Source: Ophiosphaerella korrae | Lineage: Eukaryota; Ascomycota; Dothideomycetes; Pleosporales; Phaeosphaeriaceae | Length of the DNA stretch: 64,000 bases | NCBI GenBank assembly: GCA_028456385.1 | Contig: JALNQF010000008.1 | Coordinates: 372,001-436,000 of the forward strand | Direction of reading: 5' to 3' | Part shown: one piece after another, positions 21,900 through 33,258 of the stretch | Layout of the letters: each line of letters opens with the position of its first letter | How positions within the stretch are numbered: the stretch's first letter is position 1 | Position numbers and translations under genes: made by a program | Notes under the pieces: model-generated | Told to the model about the DNA's origin: nothing | The model's input: the letters and a program-made list of their open reading frames with translations, nothing else | Databases searched by the model: none

Positions 21900-23472
21900 T
21901 CAACTGCCCACCAACTGCGGACCCTCAAACACCTTCTTCGGATCATACTTTGCCTTGATATCTACCAGCCTCGCGTAATTCCCCTTCCAATACCGGGTGT
22001 GTGCTTGATCCTTGGTCAAAGATGTGTCCGCATAGTTGATGTACATTCCGTGCGTAGCACTTGGGTCTCCGGTTTCAATGGCTGACACCCAACCGTTGAG
22101 GAACGATTGCATGGATGGCTGGTACGTGGCAGAATCAGGGAAAATACGGTCGTTGAATTGGATCTTGAATATCGCATTTCGATGCACGTAGGCGGTCTCG
22201 TTGGCAGCAACTTTGGAGATAGCGGAATAAGTGCCGCCGTGCAGGTCGATGAGGAGGTACCATGAGCGGCCTACGTTTCGGGCGGTATTGTAGTAGTAAT
22301 CTGCGAGCCCTTGAAGAGCTTTAAGAGACAGGCTGTCCGGCATGAGAGACTTGGCAAAGAAGTTTTCTTGATAGGTGTATACATCTGGCTGTTGGAGTTG
22401 TCCATAGGCGTAGTTGGTCAATGTGTCGAGCCATCCCTTTGTGGATACAGTGCCACTTGAGGTAACGCCGAGTTTCTTGAGCAATGGACTCATGACCTTG
22501 TCAAACTCGGTTCGATCTCCATAATAAACACCCATCAACTGATTACGGCCCACAAAGAGACGCATGTTGAGTTCCGGTGGCTGGGTGGTCCGGGTGAAGT
22601 CTTGCAGTATGCTTAGCTGATTGGCAAGGTGGCTAGCATTTTGCGATGACATAATGTATTCGAAGTTGATGTTGTTTTCTGGTGCATCGAATGTCTTGAA
22701 CGTGAAGGCTGTTACTATACCAAACGCGGAGCCTGCACCACGGAGAGACCAGAAGAGTTCTGGATTTTCGGTAGCAGATGCAGTGACAACAGTACTGTTA
22801 TGGAGAACGACCTGTGCAGAGACGAGGTTATCAAGCGTAAGACCCTTGAGGCGGGAGATGAGACCATAACCACCATGTAAGGTAAGACCCCCAACACCAA
22901 CACTGCAAAGTTGTTAGTGTCGTCCAACCGACTCATAGTACATAACAACGTTTCTTATCTAATATTTTGCAGAAGGAATAGTTCGAGACATACCCTGGGC
23001 ATGTTCCATGGCTCATAGCCTGCTTTCCCTGACTGTACAATGCGGTTGCTATGTTTCCGAGTCTTCCTCCAGACCCAACAACAGCTGTATGCGCCTTTTG
23101 ATCAACGGTAACACTCTTGAATTGGCGCATATCAAGCACCAAATGCCCGTCCTCTCCACCAAGACCATGTGCACCATAGCTGTGACCTCCAGACTTCGCG
23201 GTGACTTTTACGCTGCTTTTTACACCACAGGATACAGCATCTTGGACATGCTGAACGGTCGAAGGGACAGCATAAGCAGCCGGTTTGAAAGGCAGACGAA
23301 TGTTGAAGGGCTTGATAGCTTGATTGTACTCGCTTGAGCTAGAGGTATAGACCGGTACTTTGGCGGTTTTGAGACAGTCGTCAAGTGCCGCTCGTTTTCC
23401 GAGGGAAGGTGACGCAAACGTAGTCAAAGGCGAGCAAATCGCTACAACAAGCCACACTAGCAGGACCATCAT
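21900..23472 (-). CDS. Secreted FAD-dependent oxidase, AA7 / berberine-bridge type
   Basis: Predicted to oxidise sugars or oligosaccharides at C1 to lactones with formation of H2O2, or another alcohol by the same fold. Exons 23472-22994 and 22902-21900 (91-bp intron) give 493 residues. A signal peptide (MMVLLVWLVVAICSPLTTFA) is followed by the PCMH FAD domain. Both covalent flavin attachment residues are present: His in KSGGHSYGAHGLGG and Cys in HGTCPGVGVGGL, restored by the exon join. The C-terminal BBE segment (NYADTSL...YWKGNYARL...YDPKKVFEGPQ) is typical. The substrate is uncertain, since many fungal members act in secondary metabolism. It is divergent from the lactonase gene. Confidence 0.93.
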
Positions 23473-24387
23473 GGCCGATCAGTGGCAGGAAGGTACTCTT
23501 TGCGGGATGTCAACGCCGAGATTCTTGTAATAAGTATTTGGTAGAAGAATCCTTGAATCAACCAGAGAAGCTCGCACTTGGCCATCCTTGGCTGGAAAAG
23601 GACCTACTGATCAAGTATCGCGTGATTGTGTAATGTAAAAAAAAGCATCAGATGAGTTCGTGATTGTAGTTCTACCCGGTGGTACCATGAACTTCTGTGG
23701 CGGACACAGTATTCGGCATTGCTATGTACTGATAATTCAGCTGTTAGATACCCGAATGTCGACCATCTGAACCCAGGCAATATCCTCTAGAGGTACAGGT
23801 GACCGTCAATACAGTGATGTTAAATCTAAAGCTTATGAGGACCAAGCCAGCCTATCGAGATAATCATGGGTGTTCTAATATCAGAAACCGCCAATGCATT
23901 TAATTTCGCACTTCGCGTGTCTATATGCCGGCAGATTTGCGGCGAAACGGTTCCCGGTCCGGGGAATGGCAAATTTAACAGATCAAAAATCTGGGGAACC
24001 CAGCTGTGGGTTGCACGTGAATTTGTTTTCGTGTTCGCATTGATGTGATCAAAGCTCTTATCTGGTTGAAACGAATAATCCCGAATGGAAACAAGCGTGT
24101 ATATTGCGGCAAATTGTCCCGGGTCAAGCTTTTATCCGTGGCTAAAGTTTAGCTCCGAGGAAGAAGCGATCCGCTGCAGCCAAATCGAAATGTATGAATA
24201 TCTCGGTTCTTTCGGGTAAGGCTAGGTTGAAGTGTGTTTCATGATAGTACTCCAAAGGAGCCGATCGCATATGTGTGACCCAAGGTGTTAATGACGGAAA
24301 TGAACCAGGAGCAAAAGAGTGAATATACATACCCGGTAAGGTCGCGCTGCATGACGATACCACGATTCGCTGGCATTGAAGATCGCC
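23473..24387. promoter_or_regulatory. Shared upstream region of oxidase and lactonase genes
   Basis: A 915-bp spacer between divergent start codons. I see no coding potential. Shared control of the two secreted enzymes is possible but not shown by any site I can name. Confidence 0.4.
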
Positions 24388-25617
24388 ATGTTGACTTCTC
24401 ATTCTCTCCTTCTACCGCTTTTTGGTGGTGCTGCAAGTGCAGCAAATCTGTGGGCATCGCATTACTCGGGATCGATCAACTACTTGACGTTCAACGGAAA
24501 GTCATTGACGTTGACGAGCTCAACGAAGACCAACAATAACCTCCCAAGCTGGATTACATATGACAGTGTCGGACAAGCGCTCTACGTCCCCGATGAAGTG
24601 TTTCAAGGACCTTCAACAGGAAGCTTAGTATCATTCTCTATTACTAACAACAGCACCTTGACGGCTGGTGGAAAAGGCACGACTCCCCAGGGCTCAGTTG
24701 CGACAGCGCTGTACGGTGGAACTAATGGAAAGGGTTTTATTGCGAATGGGCATTAGTACGTTTGCGGACCTTGTTGCAAAGCCAATTGTTGCTCACCAGA
24801 GAATAGCATGTCTTCTCAAGTCACGACCTTCAAGTTGCCCTTGACAGGTGGACAGCCACTTCAATCGCTCAAGTACACGATGAGCCAGCCAGGTCCCAAT
24901 CGTCAACGCCAGGAGGCCCCCCACCCCCACCACGTCTTTGTAGATCCAACTGGAGATTTTCTGCTTGTTCCAGATCTAGGTGCTGACTTGATTCGCATCA
25001 ACAAGATTGACAAGTCGTCTGGAAAGCTCACGGAGTGCGGTACTGGCAAGACTCCCCCAGGCGCCGGTCCCCGTCATGGCATTTTCTGGTCCCCGACTGG
25101 AGCTAAATCTCGTGTACGACGAGCCGATGCGACCTTTTTATTCATCGCAAACGAATTGGCCAACGCTGTGTCTAGCTGGGTCGTGGCATATCCTTCCGGA
25201 GGTTGCATGACCTTGACTCTAAAACAAACTTTGACTCCGTACCAAGGCAACGCTACTGCTGTACGTGGTACTAAGCTTGGTGAGATCAAAACAAAGGGCA
25301 ACTTCCTCTACACGTCGAACCGTAACGACAAGAAGTTTGGCAGCGCAGATTCAATGACGCAATACACCATCGCTAATGATGGCGGGCTTACATGGACGGA
25401 GACCACATCTTCTTACGGAACCTACCCACGTACTTTTGATATCAACAAGGCCGGAGACTTTGTCGCAATTGGCGATCAGACCACGTCAAATGTAGCGATT
25501 GTCGCGAGGAATCCAACAACTGGAAAGTTGGGAGAACGCGTTGCCGACTTGAGGATTGGGTCAGCTGGTATCGCGGAGAACGAGGATGGATTGAGCGCTG
25601 TTGTATGGGCGGAGTAA
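24388..25617 (+). CDS. Secreted lactonase-family seven-bladed beta-propeller
   Basis: Member of the 6-phosphogluconolactonase-like propeller family (PF10282 type), here with a signal peptide (LTSHSLLLPLFGGAASA) and therefore extracellular. Exons 24388-24755 and 24807-25617 give about 392 residues, the normal length. Family landmarks include HPHHVFVDPTGDFLLVPDLG, GPRHGIFWSPTG, FLYTSNRNDK and YPRTFDINKAGDFVAIGDQ. The start at 24388 is set by the signal peptide. Secreted fungal members often lack a proven substrate. The neighbouring oxidase would produce sugar lactones, so hydrolysis of those is a reasonable hypothesis. Confidence 0.9.
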
Positions 25618-26665
25618 ACTGGCTGCTGAATTGTATATATCTTAGGAGCGAGCGCCATTTTGCCCCGCCCCTTTCAGCAGTCATCGAATGGTGTTAGATT
25701 ACACCCAAAAAATATTGGTGTCATTGAAATCTAACTGACGATGCTGTGATGTTTGGCAATAAACCTAGTGGCTGCCGATTTTGGAAGTCGCAGATCAACT
25801 AAAAGTGGGTTTTTCTCGTGCCAACTCGGTCAAGTTCCAATTTTCCATGTACAAGATGCTGTGTATATTATTAGGTTTGCTTGAGAATCTTGAAACGCCT
25901 GAATTTCTGGTTAGGTTCTCACGTTGGTAGCAATATATTAAGACGGGCTTTACGAACACGACCCTAGCAACTCCTTACATGTTATTCAATTATAAAGCGG
26001 ATATTGTTGAGGAATTTCTGATGATGAAAGCAGGAATTGTTTTAATAGCTAACTATGTAAACCCAACAGCAGTTACCGGTATTTTTTTTTTATGATGGTC
26101 CATGTTGGCATGCATTCCAAACGAGTATGCACATTCAATTCGATCATAGTGCAGGTGAAAAGTATGTCAGCGGAATATAATTACTAAGAATAGCCCTATT
26201 GCTTCGATAATCGGATTCCGTGATATGTACACAGCACACTACAAACTTCAGACCCCTCACTCTTCCCTCGCCACTTCACTGCCTCGCTAGAACATGCTGT
26301 TGAGTGACACCAGACTAGCGCTACAAGCAACGTTCTGCATGTGTTTTCAATAGCCTGGTTATGTCTGCTCTAGAGATGATGAACATTATTCCAGATAGTT
26401 GACAGATGCTAATATGTATGTTAGAATCGTCTCCTTGCTTTCGTGGTTCTATCTTGACTTCCTTCTTGTCGATCATCGCACTTTCCTACTCATCACTCAC
26501 ACACGTTAACATTCATTGCTCACCCAAGACCTAGATTACAGCAGTGATAGTATATAACAACACTAGGGCGCCTTTGTTAGTTACACCTCAATTGAGCTAC
26601 CAAGTTGCTCTCTTACTACGCGTCTCCCTCGTATTAAATTGTCGGTTCAAAACGACTCTGCTATC
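25618..26665. other. AT-rich intergenic region
   Basis: A spacer of about 1 kb with elevated AT content and short A/T runs. No coding potential seen. The right part contains the 5' region of the next gene. Confidence 0.4.
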
Positions 26666-27317
26666 ATGGATGCTGACTCGGACCGCTCCCCATCCATCGA
26701 TAGCGACACGAGTCAGACCTGCTTTGTCAACGAGTATGCTACTTTGCCAGCCAATGGACCTACCGACCATGCACACATTATCGGTCTCAATAAATACTCA
26801 GAAGTCACCAAAGACAATGGGCAAGTCAAGCTACAGGATGCTGTCGTCACTACGATTTACAATGTGTCTCCAAACACGCTCAAATCGTTCTTGAGCCCTA
26901 CAGTGAACACTTTCAAGGCTGTGTTCGGCAAGAAGGACATGCAAATGGTGGTCTGGCGCAAGGGCCTGGAGGTCTTTGTAAGTCAAGCCTTGATGACATG
27001 TATCTAGGTCTAACAGGTGTTAAAAGGTAGGAACCTATGAGCATCACACCTCCCTCAGAATCTTTAGGTTTGAGCACGTTGCAGGACTTCTGATTGGGTA
27101 TGATGGATCCTGGCATCTCAAGCTTACAGCTGGCGGCGCATGCTCCAACCCCAAGTGGCCTGAAGTCTGGACAGGGAAGTTTAAGTCATACCCAGGCGTT
27201 TCGACCATGTTCGTCGACACAGACGATGTGGGAATGGCAAAGCGAGCATCGGCACTGGCTGAAGAGATGCTGGCTAAGAGCTTCTGGGAGCTCAAGACGG
27301 ACGTCAAGACAAGTTGA
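26666..27317 (+). CDS. Hypothetical protein, ~200 residues
   Basis: Exons 26666-26977 and 27027-27317, joined in phase across a 49-bp intron, encode 200 residues. I do not recognise the family. There is no signal peptide or membrane helix. The N-terminal 30 residues are polar, rich in Asp and Ser. The remainder looks globular, with FLSPTVNTFKAVFGKK, MQMVVWRKGLEVFVGTYEHH and a Trp-rich stretch GYDGSWHLKLTAGGACSNP. The clean intron and sustained frame support a real gene; function is unknown. Its 3' end is about 470 bp from ARP8. Confidence 0.7.
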
Positions 27318-27788
27318 ATGCGACTTTGAGGGTGCTTGGAATCACGGGTACATGGAGACTATGACGATATTTAAGCCGTTGAATGTAGCAACCTGACCAA
27401 GATTCTTGTTCCGAGTGCGCGTTGTTATTCTGCATATGGAGGAGAGGTGAGAGGAGAGGCGGATGGTGAGTGGCGCTAGCTTTGAACGCGACTGGGATCT
27501 TTGGTGCCATGGACCTCTCGTCTATCGCTGAGCGAGCGCGCCGCAGTCAACCAGAGCTCACATCGTGCGCATTTCTCCCTCCAATAATCCTCGCACCCAC
27601 ATCCACGCCCACGAAAGCCTCACCACCCATAGGCTCCCTGCCCTGCGCGCGCCCTTGGCAACTACGGCGCTGGAATCATCATCAACTTCAACTTAACTTC
27701 ACATTGAGGCGCTTGCTGGCTGTTGTGCTTGTCTGGCTTACAACAGACAAAGCCCAATCCAGTAGGTCACACCTGTGACACGACCAAG
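27318..27788. other. Promoter region of ARP8
   Basis: Spacer between the hypothetical gene and the ARP8 start codon. No other feature supported. Confidence 0.4.
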
Positions 27789-30086
27789 ATGGTGGGGAAG
27801 AAGTCGGGCAGGGCCCAGCTGAGAGAGGAGGGTATGGCTCTTCTACCGCAAGTGCGCCGCACATGAACCACCGCTGACACCGAATACCAGGCCTTGAACG
27901 AACGGACAACAACATGGACCTCACCTCCTGGCCCCAGGTTGCCATGATCAACCAGAAGAACTACTACACCGAGTTCCTGAAGCGCGACGAACAATTCCTC
28001 GCCGTCCGATATCCCAGGGATGAAGAGCGGGCACGCATTGTACAAGAAGCACGAGACAAAGATCGTGCCCGCGCATTGGGCGTCCCCCAAGCAGAAGGCT
28101 TGACCCCACAGGCCATAGAGGAAACCACCACCACCGACGACGCAGACATGTCCTTTGCCTCCAAAACCGACATTTCTAGGCTCATCGTAATACACCCAGG
28201 GAGCCAAAATCTGAGGATAGGCCTCGGGTCAGACGCTCTCCCTAAAACAGTGCCCATGGTCATAGCCCGAAGATGGAAGGAGAGCGAATGCGAGGAAGAC
28301 GGCGGGGAGCCGAGTCCTAGGCGACTGAAGCCTGAGGGAGCATTGCCTGCTGATGCGCTTCCCGAGAAGTGGTTCGGAGAAGACTTTGCAGACCAATATA
28401 TGGCCATGTCCTCGGAACTTAGAACTCGAATGCGCTCAAACAAGCGCCGAGTTCTGCCCAACTCCAAGGACCTGGTGACTAATTACAATCGCCGTACGCC
28501 GCCCGACATCATCTCAGAACACAATGACATGGACCGTGTCGACTGGACAGAATTACCTGCAAACCCGGCCAAGGCGCCCGATTTCTTCACCGGACATGCT
28601 GCGTTACGGATACCAGAGCAGTCAAAACCTCGGTATAAGTTGTACTGGCCAATACGACATGGTACTTTCAACGAAAAGGACTACCGAGACCGCAATCACA
28701 TTTACCACGATATATCAAAAATTCTCGAGGAAGCATTTAAGAACCAATTAGGCATCAAGAGCATGAAAGATTTGGTCAACTACAAATGCGTATTTATCAT
28801 ACCCGACCTGTACGAGCGCCAGTATGTCATCATGATCTTAGACATCTTAATACGCGATCTCGGCCTCGGCAAGGTCTGCTTGCAGCAGGAGAGTCTCTCG
28901 GCGTCATTCGGTGCTGGATATGGCATAACTTGTGTGGTTGATATTGGCGCCCAGAAGACATCGATTTGTTGCGTAGACGAGGGTATGTGTGTTGAAGAGT
29001 CGCGCGTCAACCTCAAGATGGGTGGCTCAGATATAACGGAAACCTTTATCAAGATGATGCTATATGGCCATTTCCCATACTCAGACATGAATCTAAAGCG
29101 GAGATATGATTTTTTGCTTGCGGAAGAACTCAAGCAGAAATTTTGCTCCATGGATGAGGGCTCCGTTACTGTACAGACATGGGACTTCCATCTCCGAGCT
29201 TCGGGTCAGGATACTCGCAAGTACACATTTAAAACGTACGACGAGACTATGCTCTCCGTCATGGTAAGTCATCTCATTTGTGTGGTAATTCATGTAGCTA
29301 ATAACGTAGGGTCTGTTCAAACCCTCGATCTTTGATAATGCCACAAAGCTCGAGAATCGGCGCAAAATCATACCTCGCTCGATCGACCTCTATGATGGTT
29401 CACCAAATGATCCCATCTCGCTAGCACAAATCGCCATCCTCGAAGCTGCAGCCGGAAAGCCAGTCGTAGCCGCTGTTGGGAGCTCCGCAGATCCCGTTGC
29501 AGCCGTCTCAACCCCGCGTCCACAACCCAATCCCTTCAATCTCCTCGCCCGCCTCACAGAAAATGAAAACACGCCACGATCCTCAGTCGCGGGTTCACCC
29601 GGTCCCGAGGGCACTAGAACACCGAATCCAGAACGAGACACGCCAATGGGCGATGCAGAAGGCCAGCCTCTCATCTTTCGCGACCCGGTCCTCGAGAAAA
29701 CAAAACTCGCAGACGCCCGCGACAATGTCCTACCCATCGCTCCCCTCGATCACGCCATTCTCGAGTCCCTTGTCCAAGGTGCACGTGGCGACGACCGGAG
29801 ACTACGCGACTTCTTTGGTGGTATCATGCTTGTTGGCGGTGCGTCTAAGACACCTGGCCTACGCGAATTCATTGAAGCGAGGCTTCGCGAACTACGTCCT
29901 TTTTACGGCAAGGAGATTCTCGTGGGTCCGCCGCCTAGGGATTTTGATCCGCAGGTTGTGGCCTGGAAGGGTGGAAGTGTGTTTGGGAGGTTGAGTACAC
30001 ATGGCAATGATAGCTGGGTTTCGAGGGTGGAATATGATGTGCTTGGGGCAAGGTTATTGAACAACAAGTGTATGTTTGCTTGGTAG
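27789..30086 (+). CDS. ARP8: Actin-related protein 8, INO80 complex
   Basis: Nuclear actin-related subunit of the INO80 chromatin remodeller that helps recognise nucleosomes and linker DNA. Exons 27789-27831, 27891-29263 and 29310-30086 give 730 residues. The short first exon supplies MVGKKSGRAQLREEG. The actin fold begins at RLIVIHPGSQNLRIG and continues with YVIMILDILIRDLGL, CVVDIGAQKTSICCVDEG, KMGGSDITETFIKMM, a divergent insert rich in Pro and Thr, then GGIMLVGGASKTPGL and VAWKGGSVFGRL near the end. The order and the large insertions match Arp8 rather than actin. The N-terminal extension is shorter than in budding yeast. Confidence 0.95.
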
Positions 30087-30329
30087 TTCGGAAGCTGAGT
30101 TGCGATAAGGACTGGTAGTGTGGCTAGAGCATACATACGTATGTTGACTAGACATAGGTCCTGGAATATGGAGGACTTGTCTGGCTGGCCCTGAGGCGAG
30201 AGAATTGTAAGATCATAAATATTAATGAGGAATTCATGGTCTGATCCACTTAGACCATTAATGGTTACTTAGTGTTGCTAAATGACTCTATATGCCCGCA
30301 TCAGTGCGAGTCGCCACTTAGCTCCTGCT

Positions 30330-31097
30330 TTATCTATCACTTGTTCCTCCCCTTTGCTTCCGTGCGCGCCAGCTTTCCCCCTTCCTCTTCAACACATAAA
30401 GCAATGGTACACAGGTAACCTCAAATATACCGTAAATACTAAAACACCAACCAATCCCAACCCGTCTGGGCACAGTATCCAGTGCTGCAATGCCCGCCGC
30501 ACTTAACACGCACCTTACTAGATTGTAGCTTGCCTGAACTGTGGAGCTTCTTTCCGGGCTCAAGTCTGTTAGTAGCGTCCCACATGTACAAAAATAAATG
30601 CCGGTACAGCTCCCGATAAAAACTGAATAACGATCAAGATTGCGATGTGGCGTTCGGCATGCAACGCCCAGCCATATCCAATAGTAGTAACGGAACTGAC
30701 CAATATAAACGGAAAAATAGAGCAAAGGCGACCTTTTTTGCTGGGAAAGTTTGCTAGTGACGTAGGTGGGGAATTCGAGGGTATACCTAACTGTCTGAAT
30801 GTGGTGCGGTAATCATGGTCGGGCATCTTGCCAGTGAGGTATGCAGCAAATATGCCACCGATTCCTGCAAGTAGGTAAGTAAGTCCGGCGGTGAGGTAGT
30901 TTAGGGGGCAAACTTGGATAACCTGCGCGGAAAGTGAGGCCGCGAGACAGTCGTATATCGTGTATGTTATTCCACCCACAAGAATGATAATGAGGTTTGC
31001 ATAGCTTCATAGTGCTACCAGGCTCTTGAATGGACTCGGCAGGTTGAGCTTTTTTCGTTGTTTCGCTGTGCTCGGTCGAATTTGTAGGTGACGATAG
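30330..31097 (-). pseudogene. MFS (DHA1-type) transporter pseudogene, C-terminal half only
   Basis: The translation resembles the second half of a drug:H+ antiporter: PSPFKSLVAL, then an in-frame TGA at 31009-31007, then YANLIIILVGGITYTIYD, LTYLLAGIGGIFAAYLTG and the late helices. Near 30580-30600 the frame shifts by one, after which LLTDLSPERSSTVQASYNLV continues the family pattern to 30330. The TGA lies where CGA would encode Arg, consistent with a C-to-T change. No N-terminal half is found upstream. A truncated relic with a nonsense change and a frameshift is the best reading; the ancestor was probably about 500 residues. Confidence 0.75.
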
Positions 31098-32399
31098 AAG
31101 AGGGCAGAATATATACTAGCCACACCTTATTTTGTCATCATGTGATCTCAAGACTAACCTTGGAAATTTCGAGAGACCATTATCTTCTATTTCCTCGAGC
31201 TTTCTAAGAAATAAACTCCCACCACAAGTACGACTTACCTTATTTGCTTGAGCCACGAGTGCCACAGGGATAGGACACTCCTCATCCATCAATACCTGCA
31301 CCAGGCTTACATAATCCCATAATATGCGAATGATACATCAGTCCTTCAGAGGCTAAGGTCCTCTCAAACGAAATCATTGAGCTAAGCGGGAACGAGGTCA
31401 TCGATAGCCATGACTAAAAGTCAAACTACGCCACGGCAGCTCCTTCGGCGTGAATAAATCTGTTAAATGGTCATATTTTATGAGACGTTTGTCATCCAAA
31501 CCATACTCTGGCCAACTTTAGCGTGGAATTTCCATCGTAAACAATTGCTATCATTCACCAAGGCATTTCACGGATTTGCATTGCAAATCCCAAACTACAT
31601 TCGCAAGTTCATGATAGCTATGCAAGACGCCGATCATAAGTGGCATCGGCGCTAGAGGCTAAAGACTGTAAGGGCGATCTCTATCGTGCCCAAATCTGAT
31701 ATACATCATTTTGGCAAGGGTAGGCCAACAGGCGTTGTTGGTTCCAAGGTTGAGTTTTTAATCAGGTAGGTCACGTACCAAACAATGGAGGCTTGCGCCC
31801 CTTTCAATCTTCCAAGAAGTTATATAAAGCCCTGATTTTTCACCATATTTCCCAAATTTCCCAAAGCACTAACCTGGTTTTGCTTTCGCATTACATTACT
31901 AAATAGTAAGACTTCCTTATCTGCTTGGTCTATGTGGTAGTAAACCTTTCATTTCTTTTCTCAAATTATTCATATAACAAAAAAAAATCTACAAGATCTA
32001 AACGCCATCATAGCGGTAAGTACATTTTGGAGTTGACATTACTTTGCTCGTCGCGTAAGGGGTAAATGATTAGATAACTAGTTAGGTCGCCCTAGTGCTT
32101 GGTAAAATAGGCTCACTAAAAGACCTCTCGAGAAGCATAGAGGGCACATTGCATACTCTTAGCAAGCAAAGGTATGGTTCTTAGTGCAGTTGTGTTAGGT
32201 TAACCCTACATATCCGGGTTAAATTGGCTGCTAGACTGAACTGATACAGTAGAGACATTGGAACTTATTGATAATTATGGCCACTTAGTTCTCGTGCATA
32301 AAATGCATGACCCTTGAGCAGCCCAGTTGGGAACTTATCGATGAAGGTCTTCATTTCCTTCTTTGCTCCTTGCTATGTTAGCGGTCTTCTGGTCAAATT
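31098..32399. other. Gene-poor, AT-rich interval
   Basis: No supported gene. A 61-residue minus-strand frame at 31116-31301 (LMDEECPIPVALVAQANK region) looks protein-like but is not assignable, and could be another gene relic. Confidence 0.35.
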
Positions 32400-33258
32400 G
32401 TGGACTGATGGAAAAACGGAAGATCAGGCAGTCCTTTAAGCTCGTCAGCTGCCCAAATCCGACTCGTTGTGACCCCAATATCCACAAGAATCAAATGTCA
32501 TGACCTCGCCTGACTTGGCATCTGGCATGCAATTACCAGGCTAAAGATCTGAGTGAATTAAACACTATTCAATAGAGCACCTGCCTGTCTCTAAGCCTGG
32601 GAATGGCCTTGCCCTTGAGATCCTCGAACAAACTCTCCAATTAGTCGTCCTCGACGCAACTCCTTTCAAATTGAAACATTGCTTCCATAGTCTGCGTGTA
32701 CCACATTTCCCACGACAGCTGCCAAGTATTATCGTTGGGTATATTGGCCAGATGGGTGGGCACATAAAATCCGTATTACTGTGTAGGGAACTTGCTCATG
32801 CTTTCCCATGTACCTTCGCTAAGACTGTGACAAAAGACTTCATATCAGGCAACCTGTCGACCATATCATGATACTCGCAAAGATAGAACCATGTGTTGGG
32901 CTCCGTGACGTGCTTGCCAAAGGTAATGGGCTTTGGCACATTATGTGGGCAGTAAGAGGTGTAGATTGATTTGGAATAGAATGAGCCTTCCATCATGCGG
33001 CGACCTGCCTCACCTGATTGGGCCTTGCCAGAAAAGGTCAGTTGAGCCATAACACTCGATGCTCCATCCTTAGCCTCCGAAGTCCGACCCACTCACCCGA
33101 GCTCGCAAACATGGAGCGCTTAGGCATGTATATTTGCATACCTTTTTGAAGTACCGTCGTACTTTCCTGTCGCTCAAACGCGCATCCATGCGTACAGTCT
33201 GACACCAAGCGCTTACACCTGAGGGCAAAATCGACTCGATTACAGTACAAATAGGCAA
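32400..33258 (-). pseudogene. Fructosamine/ketosamine-3-kinase-like pseudogene
   Basis: Segments in several frames line up in the order of a ketosamine-kinase-like protein. An N-terminal ILPSGVSAW piece and a DARLSD piece lie near 33170-33240. A longer segment at about 33050-32796 contains PHNVPKPITFGKH, NTWFYLCEYHDMV and LPDMKSFVTVLAKVHGK. YGFYVPTHLANIPNDNTW and WEMWYTQTMEAMFQFE follow at about 32770-32660. The Asp-containing stretch GEVMTFDSCGYWGHNESDLG lies near 32480. Stops and frame changes separate the segments, and no intact frame exists. The family fit is from memory of conserved motifs. This is a decayed gene. Confidence 0.7.
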
